Positions 7,075 to 14,852 of a stretch of 40,344 nt of DNA are shown here, piece by piece. The notes beneath the pieces were generated by a model. That model was not told the origin of the DNA, searched no databases, and saw only the letters and a list, made by a program, of their open reading frames with translations. This DNA is from Actinomycetes bacterium. GTDB lineage: Bacteria; Actinomycetota; Actinomycetes; Actinomycetales; Demequinaceae. The stretch is from NCBI GenBank assembly GCA_030428165.1, contig JAUIBG010000004.1:1-40344 (forward strand). Reading direction: 5' to 3'. The translations under genes were made by a program, and so were the position numbers. The number at the start of each line of letters is the position of its first letter. The first letter of the stretch is position 1.

Positions 7075-8651
7075 CAGTCCTCCGGGGTGGTGGCTGCTGC
7101 CAGGAGTCGGTCACGGGCCTCGGTCGCGTCGGCATCGTGCTCGGGCGCGGAGACTCCGGCGGTGACCACTGTAGCCGCGCCAGGAGCGCCCGAGTTCTCG
7201 GCGAGAAGGTACAGCCGGCGACGAGGCGCGAAGAGGCTCGCGGACAAGCCCAGGAGCGCGAGCACGGCACCCACGAGCACGTACGGCAGCGACGGGTCCT
7301 TGCGCAGGTCGAACGCCGCGAAGCGACTCAGTCCCTCGAAGGTGACCGAACCCGCACCCTCAGGCAGGTCGACGGTCTCACCGATCGCGACGCTCATGAC
7401 GGCCTGCTGCCCGTCGTCGCCGCGCAGCGGTGAGAGGAGCGTCTGGTCCAGCACATAGACGTTCTGCGGGATGCCCTCGTCGAGGCCGAGATCCCCCTGG
7501 TACGCGGTGAACACGATGAGCGGATTGGAGTCGTCCGGGTGGATGGACAGCACGGTCTCCCCGTCGGTGACCGCACTGGGGTACAGCACCGCCTCGAGGC
7601 CCAGCTGCTCACCCACGGTGACGTCCGGCACCTTGACCACACCGGTCGAGGTGTAGGCCGAGTCCTGCGGCAGGAACGGCACGGCGCCCGAGAACACGAC
7701 AGCGCCCGCCGCGTCCCTCACCGTCAGGACCGGCGCGTAGCCGTTTCCCTGCAGATAGACCTTGGCGCCGTTCACGATGATGGGCTCGTTGACCCTCGCG
7801 ACCTGGGCCACCGGCTCCTGACCGGGCTCGGTCACAGTGACCGTCGCGGCGAAGTCCTCGGCGAGGCCAGCCAGGGAGAAGTCCGCCGAGAACTCGTCGA
7901 GCGTGAGGGTGAAGGGCTCGAGGGAGCCCTCGTCGAACCATGCGCCGGACTCGAACGAGTCGTAGCTGACGACCGCATTCGCGAAGCTGTCGCCCACCAC
8001 GATGATGGCCTGCCCGCGGAACGTCAGCAGCGTCGAGGCGCCCACCGCGACCAGGATCCAGATCAGCGCGACGTGGAACAGCAGGTTGCCTGCCTCGCGC
8101 ACGTGCTCGTGCTCGGCGACCAGAGACGCGCGGCCCTCCTCCGACTCGACCCGCGTGCGGTAGCCGCGCCACGAGCCCAGCGACGCGCCGGCGGACTCGA
8201 TCACGGCGCGGGGCGACGCATCGGCCACGTCGGACTGGACCTCCGCCACCGCGGGGCTGAACCTCGTGAGGAGGCGCGGCATCGGCGGGACCGGTTCGCG
8301 CAGGCGCCGCCAGTAGACGCCGATGCGCGGGACGATGCAGCCGATCAGCGACAGGAAGAGGAGCACATAGATCGCGGTGAACCATGCCGAGCCGTAGACG
8401 TCGAACATGCCCAGCGCGTCGAGGAACGGACCCCAGAACGGGTTCTCACTGATGAAGGCGCGCACGGCGGCGGGGTCCTGCGGATCCTGGGGAAGCACGG
8501 AGCCAGGGATCGCGGCGATGGCGAGGACCAGCAGCAGCACGAGCGCGACGCGCATCGAGGTGACCTGACGCCACATCCACCGCAGCCAGCCCTTCACTCC
8601 GAGGCGCGGCGCGTCGGGGTACGCGTAGTTGTCGATCCTCACCCTGGCCAT
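7074..8651 (-). CDS. resB: Cytochrome c biogenesis protein ResB
   Basis: A 525-residue System II partner of CcsB. It has three N-terminal transmembrane helices (first 'VALVLLLVLAIAAIPGSVLPQ' region, then 'AWFTAIYVLLFLSLIGCIVPR', then a third after residue 180), a large extracytoplasmic domain (about residues 210-465) and a final helix 'LVGAVLALLGLSASLFAPRRR'. 'GSVLPQ' near residue 50 and 'LFLSLIGCIVPR' near residue 105 are typical ResB signatures. The last roughly 50 residues are a variable cytoplasmic tail. ATG at 8651 overlaps the ccdA stop by one base (TGATG), so translation is coupled. Confidence 0.93.
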   Translation of the reverse strand: MARVRIDNYAYPDAPRLGVKGWLRWMWRQVTSMRVALVLLLVLAIAAIPGSVLPQDPQDPAAVRAFISENPFWGPFLDALGMFDVYGSAWFTAIYVLLFLSLIGCIVPRIGVYWRRLREPVPPMPRLLTRFSPAVAEVQSDVADASPRAVIESAGASLGSWRGYRTRVESEEGRASLVAEHEHVREAGNLLFHVALIWILVAVGASTLLTFRGQAIIVVGDSFANAVVSYDSFESGAWFDEGSLEPFTLTLDEFSADFSLAGLAEDFAATVTVTEPGQEPVAQVARVNEPIIVNGAKVYLQGNGYAPVLTVRDAAGAVVFSGAVPFLPQDSAYTSTGVVKVPDVTVGEQLGLEAVLYPSAVTDGETVLSIHPDDSNPLIVFTAYQGDLGLDEGIPQNVYVLDQTLLSPLRGDDGQQAVMSVAIGETVDLPEGAGSVTFEGLSRFAAFDLRKDPSLPYVLVGAVLALLGLSASLFAPRRRLYLLAENSGAPGAATVVTAGVSAPEHDADATEARDRLLAAATTPED

Positions 8652-9400
8652 CAGATCGCCACCCAGAAGCCGTCGATCCAGCCCTGCAGCTGGCCCACCG
8701 CCTGCTGCCACAGTCCGGTGACGAGCAGCGCTCCCAGGATGATGAGCATCCCGCCGCCGATGCGCATGAGGGTCAGGCGGTGGCGCCGCATCCAGGCGAG
8801 GGCCCTGCCGGAGCGCTCGAGCCACAGCGCGACGACGAAGAAGGGGATGCCGAGCCCCAGGCAGTACGCGACGGCGAGCAGCGCGCCGCGGCCGACGGTG
8901 CCGTCCGACAGGCCGAGCGTGAGCACCGCCGCGAGGGTCGGGCCGATGCACGGGGTCCAGCCCAGCCCGAACACGACACCGAGCAGCGGCGCTCCCCACA
9001 GCGACGCGCGCGGGCTGAGGTGGACCCGCTTCTCGGCCTGCAGGAACGGGATCGCACCCATGAAGCCCATGCCCAGCACGATGACCACAACGCCGAGCAC
9101 CCGGACCACGATGTCGGTGCGCTCGCCCAGCACGAAGCCCAGGCTGGAGACGGCCACGCCGAGCAGCACGAACACCGCGGTGAAGCCCAGCACGAAGAGC
9201 AGCACTCCGAGCGCGAGCCTGGGCTTCGAGCGCGTCTGACCCGTCTGGCCCGCAGTGCCGGACAGCAGCGCGACGTAGCCGGGGATGAGCGGGACGATGC
9301 ACGGCGACGCGAAGCTCACCAGGCCGGCGAGCGCGGCGATCGGAAGCGCCAGCAGGAGCGATCCGCTCAGCACCGTCTCGGAGAACGAGGCGGTGATCAT
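8651..9400 (-). CDS. ccdA: Thiol-disulfide membrane shuttle CcdA
   Basis: A 249-residue DsbD-beta/CcdA family membrane protein that would pass electrons from cytoplasmic thioredoxin to the extracytoplasmic TlpA-type reductase, keeping apocytochrome haem-binding cysteines reduced. The two membrane cysteines are visible: Cys34 in 'FASPCIVPLIPGY' and Cys151 in 'LGWTPCIGPTL'. About six transmembrane helices fit the family, and the length is normal. The ATG at 9400 overlaps the tlpA stop (ATGA), and the end overlaps resB by one base, so the gene sits inside a fully coupled operon. Confidence 0.94.
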   Translation of the reverse strand: MITASFSETVLSGSLLLALPIAALAGLVSFASPCIVPLIPGYVALLSGTAGQTGQTRSKPRLALGVLLFVLGFTAVFVLLGVAVSSLGFVLGERTDIVVRVLGVVVIVLGMGFMGAIPFLQAEKRVHLSPRASLWGAPLLGVVFGLGWTPCIGPTLAAVLTLGLSDGTVGRGALLAVAYCLGLGIPFFVVALWLERSGRALAWMRRHRLTLMRIGGGMLIILGALLVTGLWQQAVGQLQGWIDGFWVAI

Positions 9401-9960
9401 GAAGCGCTCGCGCCCTCCACGAGCGCCTGGAAGGTCGACGCCTCCGCGCGGCCGATGATGCGCGCGGCCACGTTGCCCTCGGCGTCCAGCACGAGGGTGG
9501 TGGGGACCGCGTTGACCGCCACGAGCCCCTGGAGCGAGGCGATGGCCCGGCCGTCGTCGCCCAGGATGGAGGGGTACTGCACGCCGAATGTCTGCTCGAA
9601 CGCCTGGCCGGTCGCGGCATCGTCACGGGTGTTGATCCCGACCACCTGGACGCCGTCCAGCGCGTCGATCGCGACCAGGTCCGGCGCCTCGGCTCGGCAC
9701 GGCGGGCATGCGGCGTACCAGAGGTTCAGCACCACGACCTCGCCGCGGTAGTCGGTGATGTCGACGGCGGAGCCGTCCAACGCGGTGCCGGAGACCTCGA
9801 CGGGCCCCGGCCGCTCACCCGGCTGCCACTCGGTCACCGTGCCGTCGCCGCTGACGTAGCCAGGCGACGTCGCGGCGTCGCTGGGCGCGCAGGAGACGAG
9901 CGCGAAGACAATCGCCAGCACGATCGCGGCGATCAAGATGAAGCGGGCGCCGCGCCTCAC
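9397..9960 (-). CDS. TlpA/ResA-type thiol-disulfide oxidoreductase, lipoprotein
   Basis: A 187-residue membrane-tethered thioredoxin-fold protein that would reduce apocytochrome c cysteines, receiving electrons from CcdA. The N-terminus has a hydrophobic segment ending LVSC, a plausible lipobox. The active site is 'WYAACPPCR' with Cys85 and Cys88 (CPPC), and the cis-Pro region is 'AVPTTLVLD'. 'GEVVVLNLWY' before the active site is typical of ResA/TlpA. Translation from GTG 9960 overlaps the upstream phosphatase stop by 4 bases (GTGA). Known systems use CxxC ResA proteins here, so the ResA role is well supported. Confidence 0.92.
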   Translation of the reverse strand: MRRGARFILIAAIVLAIVFALVSCAPSDAATSPGYVSGDGTVTEWQPGERPGPVEVSGTALDGSAVDITDYRGEVVVLNLWYAACPPCRAEAPDLVAIDALDGVQVVGINTRDDAATGQAFEQTFGVQYPSILGDDGRAIASLQGLVAVNAVPTTLVLDAEGNVAARIIGRAEASTFQALVEGASAS

Positions 9961-10571
9961 GAGGGCACCTCCACCTCGGCCGCGGGCTCGGCGTACCCGA
10001 CGAGCCTGATCAGGTCGTCGTCGATCTCGAACGTCGTCAGGGACGCGAGCGCGCACTCGCGCCGGCGCGGGTCGTGCAGGTACGTGCCGCCCTCGACGGA
10101 GCGGCGGGCGATCCAGATGGGCAGCTGGTGGGAGACGAGCAGCGAGGTCTCGTGCTGCGCGGCCGCGGCGCGGATCGCCGCGCGCATCCGCGTGGCCTGC
10201 TCCTTGTAGGGCTCGCCCCAGCTGGGCTTCCACGGATTGCGGAGCCGCCACAGCTCGGACGCCTTGAGAATGTCCTTCGCCCCGGTGGGGAGCCTGCCGC
10301 CCTCGTAGTCGTTCCCGGCCTCGATGAGGCGGTCGTCCGTCCCGATCTCCAGGCCGTATGCCTCAGCGATCGGCGCGGCGGTCTGCTGCGCCCTGGTCAG
10401 CGGCGACGCGATCACGGCCTCGAGGGGCACCTCGCGGGCGCTGAGATCGGCGGCGACGACTCGCGCCATCTCGCGTCCGGCATCGGACAGCTCGAATCCG
10501 GGGAGTCGCCCGTAGAGGATCTTGTCCGGGTTGTGCACGTGGCCGTGCCGCAGCAGGTGAACGGTGGCCAT
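9957..10571 (-). CDS. Histidine phosphatase family protein
   Basis: A 204-residue phosphoglycerate-mutase-like phosphatase. The catalytic 'LLRHGHVHN' (RHG) begins near residue 7, 'IASPLTRAQQTA' carries the second conserved Arg, and 'LLVSHQLPIW' holds the second catalytic His near residue 148. The substrate is unknown. The same kind of gene sits immediately upstream of tlpA-ccdA-resB in mycobacteria (Rv0525 position, from memory), so the linkage to cytochrome c biogenesis is old, though its role there is not established. The start at 10571 follows the glutaredoxin stop by 4 bases. Its stop overlaps tlpA. Confidence 0.88.
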   Translation of the reverse strand: MATVHLLRHGHVHNPDKILYGRLPGFELSDAGREMARVVAADLSAREVPLEAVIASPLTRAQQTAAPIAEAYGLEIGTDDRLIEAGNDYEGGRLPTGAKDILKASELWRLRNPWKPSWGEPYKEQATRMRAAIRAAAAQHETSLLVSHQLPIWIARRSVEGGTYLHDPRRRECALASLTTFEIDDDLIRLVGYAEPAAEVEVPS

Positions 10572-10575
10572 GCGC

Positions 10576-10836
10576 CTATTCTCTCCCAGCCAGGGCGGCC
10601 TCGAGTCCGCGGGCAGTGACGAGGTACCTGGCCACCTCGCGACCGTCCACCTCGACCACGGGGATGGAGAGGCCGTAGCGCTCGGTGAGGGCGTCATCGG
10701 CGTCGATGTCCCGCTCGTCCCAGGCCACGTCGAGCCGGCCGCAGACCTCGGCGACGACGATCCGTGCGTCGTCGCACAGGTGGCAGCCGGGGCGCGAGAA
10801 CAGGGTCACTGGTGGCGCGGCGGGGGCATCGGTCAC
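10576..10836 (-). CDS. Glutaredoxin-like (DUF836-type) protein
   Basis: An 86-residue small thioredoxin-fold protein: 'VTLFSRPGCHLCDDAR' gives a CHLC redox motif near residues 18-21, followed by 'SIPVVEVDG' with the cis-Pro. It would act as a cytoplasmic thiol-disulfide carrier. The target is unknown. It is the first gene of the ccs operon, which suggests, without proving, a connection with thiol handling for cytochrome c. GTG 10836 is chosen because a TACTCT box lies 7 nt upstream and the frame before it has no family similarity. Confidence 0.82.
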   Translation of the reverse strand: MTDAPAAPPVTLFSRPGCHLCDDARIVVAEVCGRLDVAWDERDIDADDALTERYGLSIPVVEVDGREVARYLVTARGLEAALAGRE

Positions 10837-10843
10837 GATGACC

Positions 10844-10849
10844 AGAGTA
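10844..10849 (-). promoter_or_regulatory. Probable -10 box driving the ccs operon
   Basis: Read on the minus strand, TACTCT lies 7 nt before GTG 10836. It is separated by only 15 bases from the plus-strand box TATGGT at 10865-10870, making a compact divergent promoter region. Confidence 0.4.
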
Positions 10850-10864
10850 AAGCGCGTACCTGAG

Positions 10865-10870
10865 TATGGT
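10865..10870 (+). promoter_or_regulatory. Probable leaderless -10 box for the HAD-IB gene
   Basis: TATGGT lies 7 nt before GTG 10878. An in-frame ATG occurs inside this hexamer (10866), but the box geometry favours starting at GTG 10878. Confidence 0.4.
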
Positions 10871-10877
10871 TGCGGGT

Positions 10878-11738
10878 GTGAATGGCGGCCCCGCCAGCGA
10901 CGCCACCGTCGCGGCATTCTTCGACGTGGACAACACGATCATCAGGGGCGCCTCATCCTTCTACCTCGCTCGCGGACTGCAGCAGCGCGGCTACTTCGGC
11001 TTCGCCGACCTCGCGCGCTTCGCCGTCGAGCAGCTCAAGTACCAGCTGTTCGGCGAGTCCAAGGAGCAGGTCGCCGCACTCAAGCGCGAGGCGCTGACCA
11101 TCATCAAAGGCTGGTCGGTCGCCGAGATGGCGGCGGTGGGCGAGGAGATCTACGACGAGGTGCTGGCCTCGCGGATCTACCCCGGCACCCGCGACATCAT
11201 CAAGGGCCACCTCGCGAAGGGCCACGAGGTGTGGCTCGTCACGGCGGCCCCCGTCGAGATCGGGCGGCTCATCGCACGACGCGTGGGCTGCACCGGGGCC
11301 CTGGGCACGGTCGCGGAGCACAAGGACGGCTACTACACGGGCACCCTGGTGGGCGACATGCTCCACGGTCCGGCCAAGCAGGTGGCGGTGCGCGACCTCG
11401 CCGACGAGCGCGGCATCGCCCTGGACGAGTCGTACGCCTACGGCGACTCGATGAACGACGTCCCGATGCTCGAGTCCGTGGGTCACCCCACGGCGATCAA
11501 CCCCGAGCCTCGCCTGCGCAAGCTGGCGAACAAGCGCACGTGGGGCGTGCACGAGTTCCGCGACAGGAACACCAAGGGACGCCGCGGGATCGTGAAGTCC
11601 ACCGTCGCGGGCAGCGTCTGGATCATCCTCGCCGTGTTCCGCATCCTCAAGGCGACGCTGCTCGCGCCCTGGCGTGCATGGAAGGGCCGCAAGGGCGCCC
11701 GCAGGGATGACGTCACCGACCAGCGCTCAGCCGAGTAG
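10878..11738 (+). CDS. HAD-IB family hydrolase (SerB1/CicA-like phosphatase)
   Basis: A 286-residue haloacid dehalogenase-superfamily subfamily IB phosphatase. Motif I is 'AAFFDVDNTIIRGAS' (DxDNT) at residues about 13-22. Motif II is near 'VWLVTAAPVEIG', and motif IV is 'YAYGDSMNDVPMLESVG' (GDSxND). A helical cap lies between motifs I and II. The C-terminus has a hydrophobic stretch 'SVWIILAVFRILKATLLA' and a basic tail, suggesting membrane association. Mycobacterial relatives are annotated SerB1, but the substrate is not certain to be phosphoserine. Its 3' end overlaps the helicase start at 11707 if that ATG is used. Confidence 0.88.
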   Translation: MNGGPASDATVAAFFDVDNTIIRGASSFYLARGLQQRGYFGFADLARFAVEQLKYQLFGESKEQVAALKREALTIIKGWSVAEMAAVGEEIYDEVLASRIYPGTRDIIKGHLAKGHEVWLVTAAPVEIGRLIARRVGCTGALGTVAEHKDGYYTGTLVGDMLHGPAKQVAVRDLADERGIALDESYAYGDSMNDVPMLESVGHPTAINPEPRLRKLANKRTWGVHEFRDRNTKGRRGIVKSTVAGSVWIILAVFRILKATLLAPWRAWKGRKGARRDDVTDQRSAE

Positions 11739-14052
11739 ACCCGTGGGACGTCCGCTGGTCATCACGGACGAGTTCGCCCGCGCGCTCGACCTGCTCCACT
11801 CCGGCAGCAGCCTGTTCCTCACGGGCAAGGCAGGCACCGGAAAGTCGACGCTGATCCGGCGCTTCCTCGAGGAGACGGACCGCCGCGCGATCACCGTCGC
11901 TCCCACGGGGATCGCAGCGCTCAACGTCGACGGCTACACCATCCACCGGCTGTTCTCGTTCCCGACCGGCGTCACGGCCGAGGACGTGAGGGGGCCGCGC
12001 TACTTCCCTGGCCGCTTCGCCAGCACTCTGGCGAACCTCGAGATCCTGATCGTCGACGAGGCGTCGATGGTGCGGGCGGACCTCTTCGACGCCCTCGCGG
12101 CCGCGCTCGAGCGGTTCGGGCCGCGACGCGACGAGCCGTTCGGTGGCGTCCAGCTCGTGCTGGTGGGCGACCTCTACCAGCTGCCGCCGGTGGTGACCGA
12201 TGCCGAGGCGCCCTACATCGACGCCACGTACGCGACGCCCTACTTCTTCTCCGCCCACGCCTTCGACAGGACGGCGTTCCCCACCGTCGAGCTCACCACG
12301 GTCTTCCGCCAGCAGGGCGACGACCGCATGGTCGACCTGCTGAACTCGGTGCGGGACGGGGCACTGCTCGACTCCGCGCGCGCGGAGCTCAATCTCCGCA
12401 CTGACCGGGACTTCGAACCGCCGCGCGACGAGTTCTGGCTCACCCTCGCCACGACCAACCGGATCGTCGGCGCGCGCAACCGGCAGATGCTCGAGCAGCT
12501 CGGCGCCCAGGTGCTCCGGTACACCGCGGTGATGCACGGCGACCGCGACGGCTTCGAGATGCCCACCGACGAGCACCTGGACCTCGCCGTCGGCGCTCAG
12601 GTGATGCTGCTGACCAACGACCCCGCAGACCGCTGGGCGAACGGCACGCTGGGACGCATCGAGACCCTGGGCAGCGACGGCGACGGTCCGGTCGTGTCCG
12701 TGCGGCTGCGCGACGGGCGCAGCGTCGCCGTGCGCGAGCACACGTGGGAGATCACGCGCCCGCGTGTGGAGGGCGGCAGTCTCACCCACGATGTGATCGG
12801 CACGTTCACGCAGCTCCCGATGAAGCTCGCCTGGGCGATCACGATCCACAAGAGCCAGGGCCAGACGCTCGACCGCGTGGTCGTCGATCTCACGGGAGGC
12901 ACGTTCGCCAACGGACAGCTCTATGTCGCGCTGAGCCGGTGCACTTCGATGGAGGGCCTGGTACTGCGACGCGAGGTCCTCCCTCGCGACCTCAAGTCGG
13001 ACATCAGGATCAGGCGGTTCCTCGCGAACGCAGGCGCCGCCCGCACCACGAGTGCCGGCCTCGCATTCCTGTCGGTCATCAGCATCGGGAACCACGGTGA
13101 CAGGTACCGGCCGCGTCCCATCGAGATCGCCGTGGTCACCGACGACGGGGACGAGGCGGTCACCGTCGTCAACCCGACGAGTGACCTGTTCAACGCGCAG
13201 ACCGACTACGGGATCACCACCGCCGATGTGCAGCTCGCGCCGCTCCTGCCCGAGGCGTGGGCGGCGCTGTCTCCGCTGCTGGCGGGCCGCGTGCCGGTCG
13301 GAGTCGGGATCGACGAGACGCTCGCGCTGGTCGACTTCGAGCTCAAGCGCTGTGGACTCGTGGAGCGGCTCCCCATCGGGCGGGAGCTGCCGCCGGGCTC
13401 GATCGCGCGCGCCCACCGCGAGCTGCTCGCCTCACCGTCGGCGCTGAAGAGGGCACGGGCGATGGCCGATGCGGTGCGGCACCACGGGTGGGCGTCCACC
13501 GAGGGCGCCCAAGGCACCCCATTCCCGGCGCATCCGCGCGGGCGCGGCTACCTTCTCGCCCGCACCACCGGACCTGGGGGGCAGACCGGGCCCGAAGGCT
13601 TCGTGGTGGGCGGCAACCTCTCCGCTCAGGACGATGCGGCAGCGATTCTGGCCGAGTCGCTGGCGGCAGCCTGGGAACGCCTCGCGGACAAGAGCGCGGA
13701 GACACTGACGAGGCTGCGCACTGTCGAGCACCACTACGGGGTGCGGGTCCTGCCGGATCGCGTCGTGCTCGCGGATGAGCTGGACCTTGAGACCCTGCTG
13801 CTGCCAGGCGCCAGGGTGTGCTTCACCGGCACGGTGGTGGACGGCTCGGGGCGGGTGCTCGAGCGCGTCGAGATGGAGGGCATCGCTGCGCGGTGCGGGC
13901 TCGTTCCGGCGCCCAGCGTCACGAAGTCGAGGACCGATGCGCTGGTCGTCGCCGAGCGCGGGACGCAGTCCTCGAAGGCGCGCAAGGCGAACGACTATGG
14001 CACGCCGGTCATCGCCGCGGCCGACTTCCTCGAATGGGCGGCGGGGCGCTAG
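11707..14052 (+). CDS. PIF1-like SF1 helicase with C-terminal BRCT domain
   Basis: A 781-residue protein. Residues 1-440 are a PIF1/RecD-type superfamily 1B 5'-3' helicase: Walker A GKAGTGKST (40-48), 'IVDEASMV' (Walker B), 'GDLYQLPPVV', 'LTTVFRQQGD', 'AWAITIHKSQGQTLDRVVV' and 'YVALSRCTSMEGL'. Residues about 701-781 are a BRCT domain ('GARVCFTGTVV' ... 'GTPVIAAADFLEWA'), as found in NAD-dependent ligases and some DnaQ proteins. The middle (about 455-560) looks like a DnaQ/DEDDh exonuclease that has lost its acidic residues (see findings). It is expected to act on DNA in replication or repair. ATG 11707 overlaps the HAD gene by 32 bases. GTG 11743 is the alternative start. Confidence 0.85.
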   Translation: MTSPTSAQPSRPVGRPLVITDEFARALDLLHSGSSLFLTGKAGTGKSTLIRRFLEETDRRAITVAPTGIAALNVDGYTIHRLFSFPTGVTAEDVRGPRYFPGRFASTLANLEILIVDEASMVRADLFDALAAALERFGPRRDEPFGGVQLVLVGDLYQLPPVVTDAEAPYIDATYATPYFFSAHAFDRTAFPTVELTTVFRQQGDDRMVDLLNSVRDGALLDSARAELNLRTDRDFEPPRDEFWLTLATTNRIVGARNRQMLEQLGAQVLRYTAVMHGDRDGFEMPTDEHLDLAVGAQVMLLTNDPADRWANGTLGRIETLGSDGDGPVVSVRLRDGRSVAVREHTWEITRPRVEGGSLTHDVIGTFTQLPMKLAWAITIHKSQGQTLDRVVVDLTGGTFANGQLYVALSRCTSMEGLVLRREVLPRDLKSDIRIRRFLANAGAARTTSAGLAFLSVISIGNHGDRYRPRPIEIAVVTDDGDEAVTVVNPTSDLFNAQTDYGITTADVQLAPLLPEAWAALSPLLAGRVPVGVGIDETLALVDFELKRCGLVERLPIGRELPPGSIARAHRELLASPSALKRARAMADAVRHHGWASTEGAQGTPFPAHPRGRGYLLARTTGPGGQTGPEGFVVGGNLSAQDDAAAILAESLAAAWERLADKSAETLTRLRTVEHHYGVRVLPDRVVLADELDLETLLLPGARVCFTGTVVDGSGRVLERVEMEGIAARCGLVPAPSVTKSRTDALVVAERGTQSSKARKANDYGTPVIAAADFLEWAAGR

Positions 14053-14071
14053 CGCTCACCGCTCGCTCAAC

Positions 14072-14120
14072 TTCACCATCTCGCCTGGATTCCGGCGCCG
14101 TTTCCAGGCGAGATGGTGAA
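14072..14120. repeat. 18-bp perfect inverted repeat downstream of the helicase
   Basis: Arms 14072-14089 and 14103-14120 match perfectly over 18 bp with a 13-nt loop. The arm contains CGAGATGGTGAA, related to the GAAGTGGTGAGTT units of the large palindrome at 16.9 kb. It lies 20 bases after the helicase stop, so it could terminate plus-strand transcription, although no T-run follows. Confidence 0.8.
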
Positions 14121-14194
14121 CTTCCGGCCGGTCACAGGAGCGGCAGGCCGCGCAGGACCCAGCCCCGGCATCGGCCCTCATCCGGGCACAGCAA

Positions 14195-14227
14195 AGCCCG
14201 CCGAGGCCGGATCTGGCCTGGCGGGCT
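14195..14227 (-). terminator. Intrinsic terminator-like hairpin after bS22 gene
   Basis: On the minus strand AGCCCGCC ... GGCGGGCT forms an 8-bp stem with extra GGCC/GGCC pairing inside, followed by TTTGC. Located 41-73 bases past the bS22 stop. The T-run is short, as is common in high-GC actinobacteria. Confidence 0.6.
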
Positions 14228-14238
14228 GGCGCTGAGAC

Positions 14239-14259
14239 AGGGGCGTTCGAGTCGCCCCT
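14239..14259 (-). terminator. Second small hairpin after bS22 gene
   Basis: AGGGGCG and CGCCCCT pair over 7 bp around a 7-nt loop, 9 bases past the stop codon. It probably acts with the adjacent hairpin at 14195-14227. The loop by chance looks like a tRNA T-loop. Confidence 0.4.
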
Positions 14260-14267
14260 GGGCACGG

Positions 14268-14366
14268 CTACTTCTTGTTGCGGCGCTGGTGGCGCGTCTT
14301 GCGAAGGAGCTTGCGGTGCTTCTTCTTCGACATGCGCTTGCGGCGCTTCTTGATGACGGAACCCAT
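14268..14366 (-). CDS. Small ribosomal protein bS22 (AURKAIP1/COX24-domain, Rv0500B-like)
   Basis: A 32-residue, extremely basic protein (more than half Lys or Arg) beginning [19 protein letters not shown]. This is nearly identical to the short protein annotated AURKAIP1/COX24 in actinobacteria, which was seen as subunit bS22 in the mycobacterial ribosome. It would bind rRNA in the small subunit. Genes this short are often missed. Its position next to the HTH protein at 14445 repeats the Rv0500A-Rv0500B pairing known from mycobacteria (from memory). Both read on the minus strand with a 78-base gap. Two hairpins follow the stop. Confidence 0.92.
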   Translation of the reverse strand: MGSVIKKRRKRMSKKKHRKLLRKTRHQRRNKK

Positions 14367-14444
14367 GGGGTACCCCTGTTCTTGGATGTGCGACGTGCAG
14401 GTGCGTGGCGCTCCGCGGGCGACCGCGATGCGACAGACGGCTAC

Positions 14445-14678
14445 CTAGCCTACCTTGCCTGCGGCGCTGCCGTCGTCCTCGTCCGCGATGGAGTCGAAGG
14501 TGGCCTGCTCCATGAACTGCTCCACCGCACTGGCGGGCACCCGGAACGAGCGACCGAAGCGCACCGCCGGGAGATCACCGGCGTGGACCCACCGGTAGAC
14601 GGTCATGCGCGAGACACGGAGCATCTCCGCAACCTCCGCGACCGTCATGAAAGTGGTCCGACTCGCCCCATCAGCCAT
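14445..14678 (-). CDS. Helix-turn-helix DNA-binding protein, excisionase-type (Rv0500A-like)
   Basis: A 77-residue protein with one HTH_17/MerR-like winged helix: 'FMTVAEVAEMLRVSRMTVYRWV' followed by 'GDLPAVRFGRSFRVPASAVEQFM'. The tail is acidic. Automated pipelines call this 'excisionase', but no integrase or phage gene is nearby. The family is a conserved actinobacterial chromosomal gene paired with bS22, so a housekeeping regulator is more likely. Its targets are unknown. ATG 14678 is chosen for its Shine-Dalgarno GAGGAGAG about 7 nt upstream and because the motif starts ten residues later. The frame stays open for 17 further codons upstream without family similarity. Confidence 0.85.
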   Translation of the reverse strand: MADGASRTTFMTVAEVAEMLRVSRMTVYRWVHAGDLPAVRFGRSFRVPASAVEQFMEQATFDSIADEDDGSAAGKVG

Positions 14679-14852
14679 TCGTCGACTCTCCTCGAATTCG
14701 CAGTCAAGCGTTCTATCGGCTGGCTGCACGTTCTACTGTAGGGGCTGTTGTGACAGATGTGAAGGAAACGCGGGGCCTTCCACGATCGTTCCCCGGCCGC
14801 GCGTAGCCTGGGCTGAGGCGGTGCCGGACACGGCGCCGAGGTGAGGAGGCGC

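Noticed and set aside
14241-14257. tRNA T-arm-like hairpin GGGCG-TTCGAGT-CGCCC
   Set aside because: No acceptor, D or anticodon arms can be built around it, and upstream sequence is taken by a terminator hairpin. Chance resemblance.
14445-14678. 'Excisionase' as sign of a mobile element
   Set aside because: No integrase, att sites or phage genes nearby. The family is a conserved chromosomal partner of bS22.
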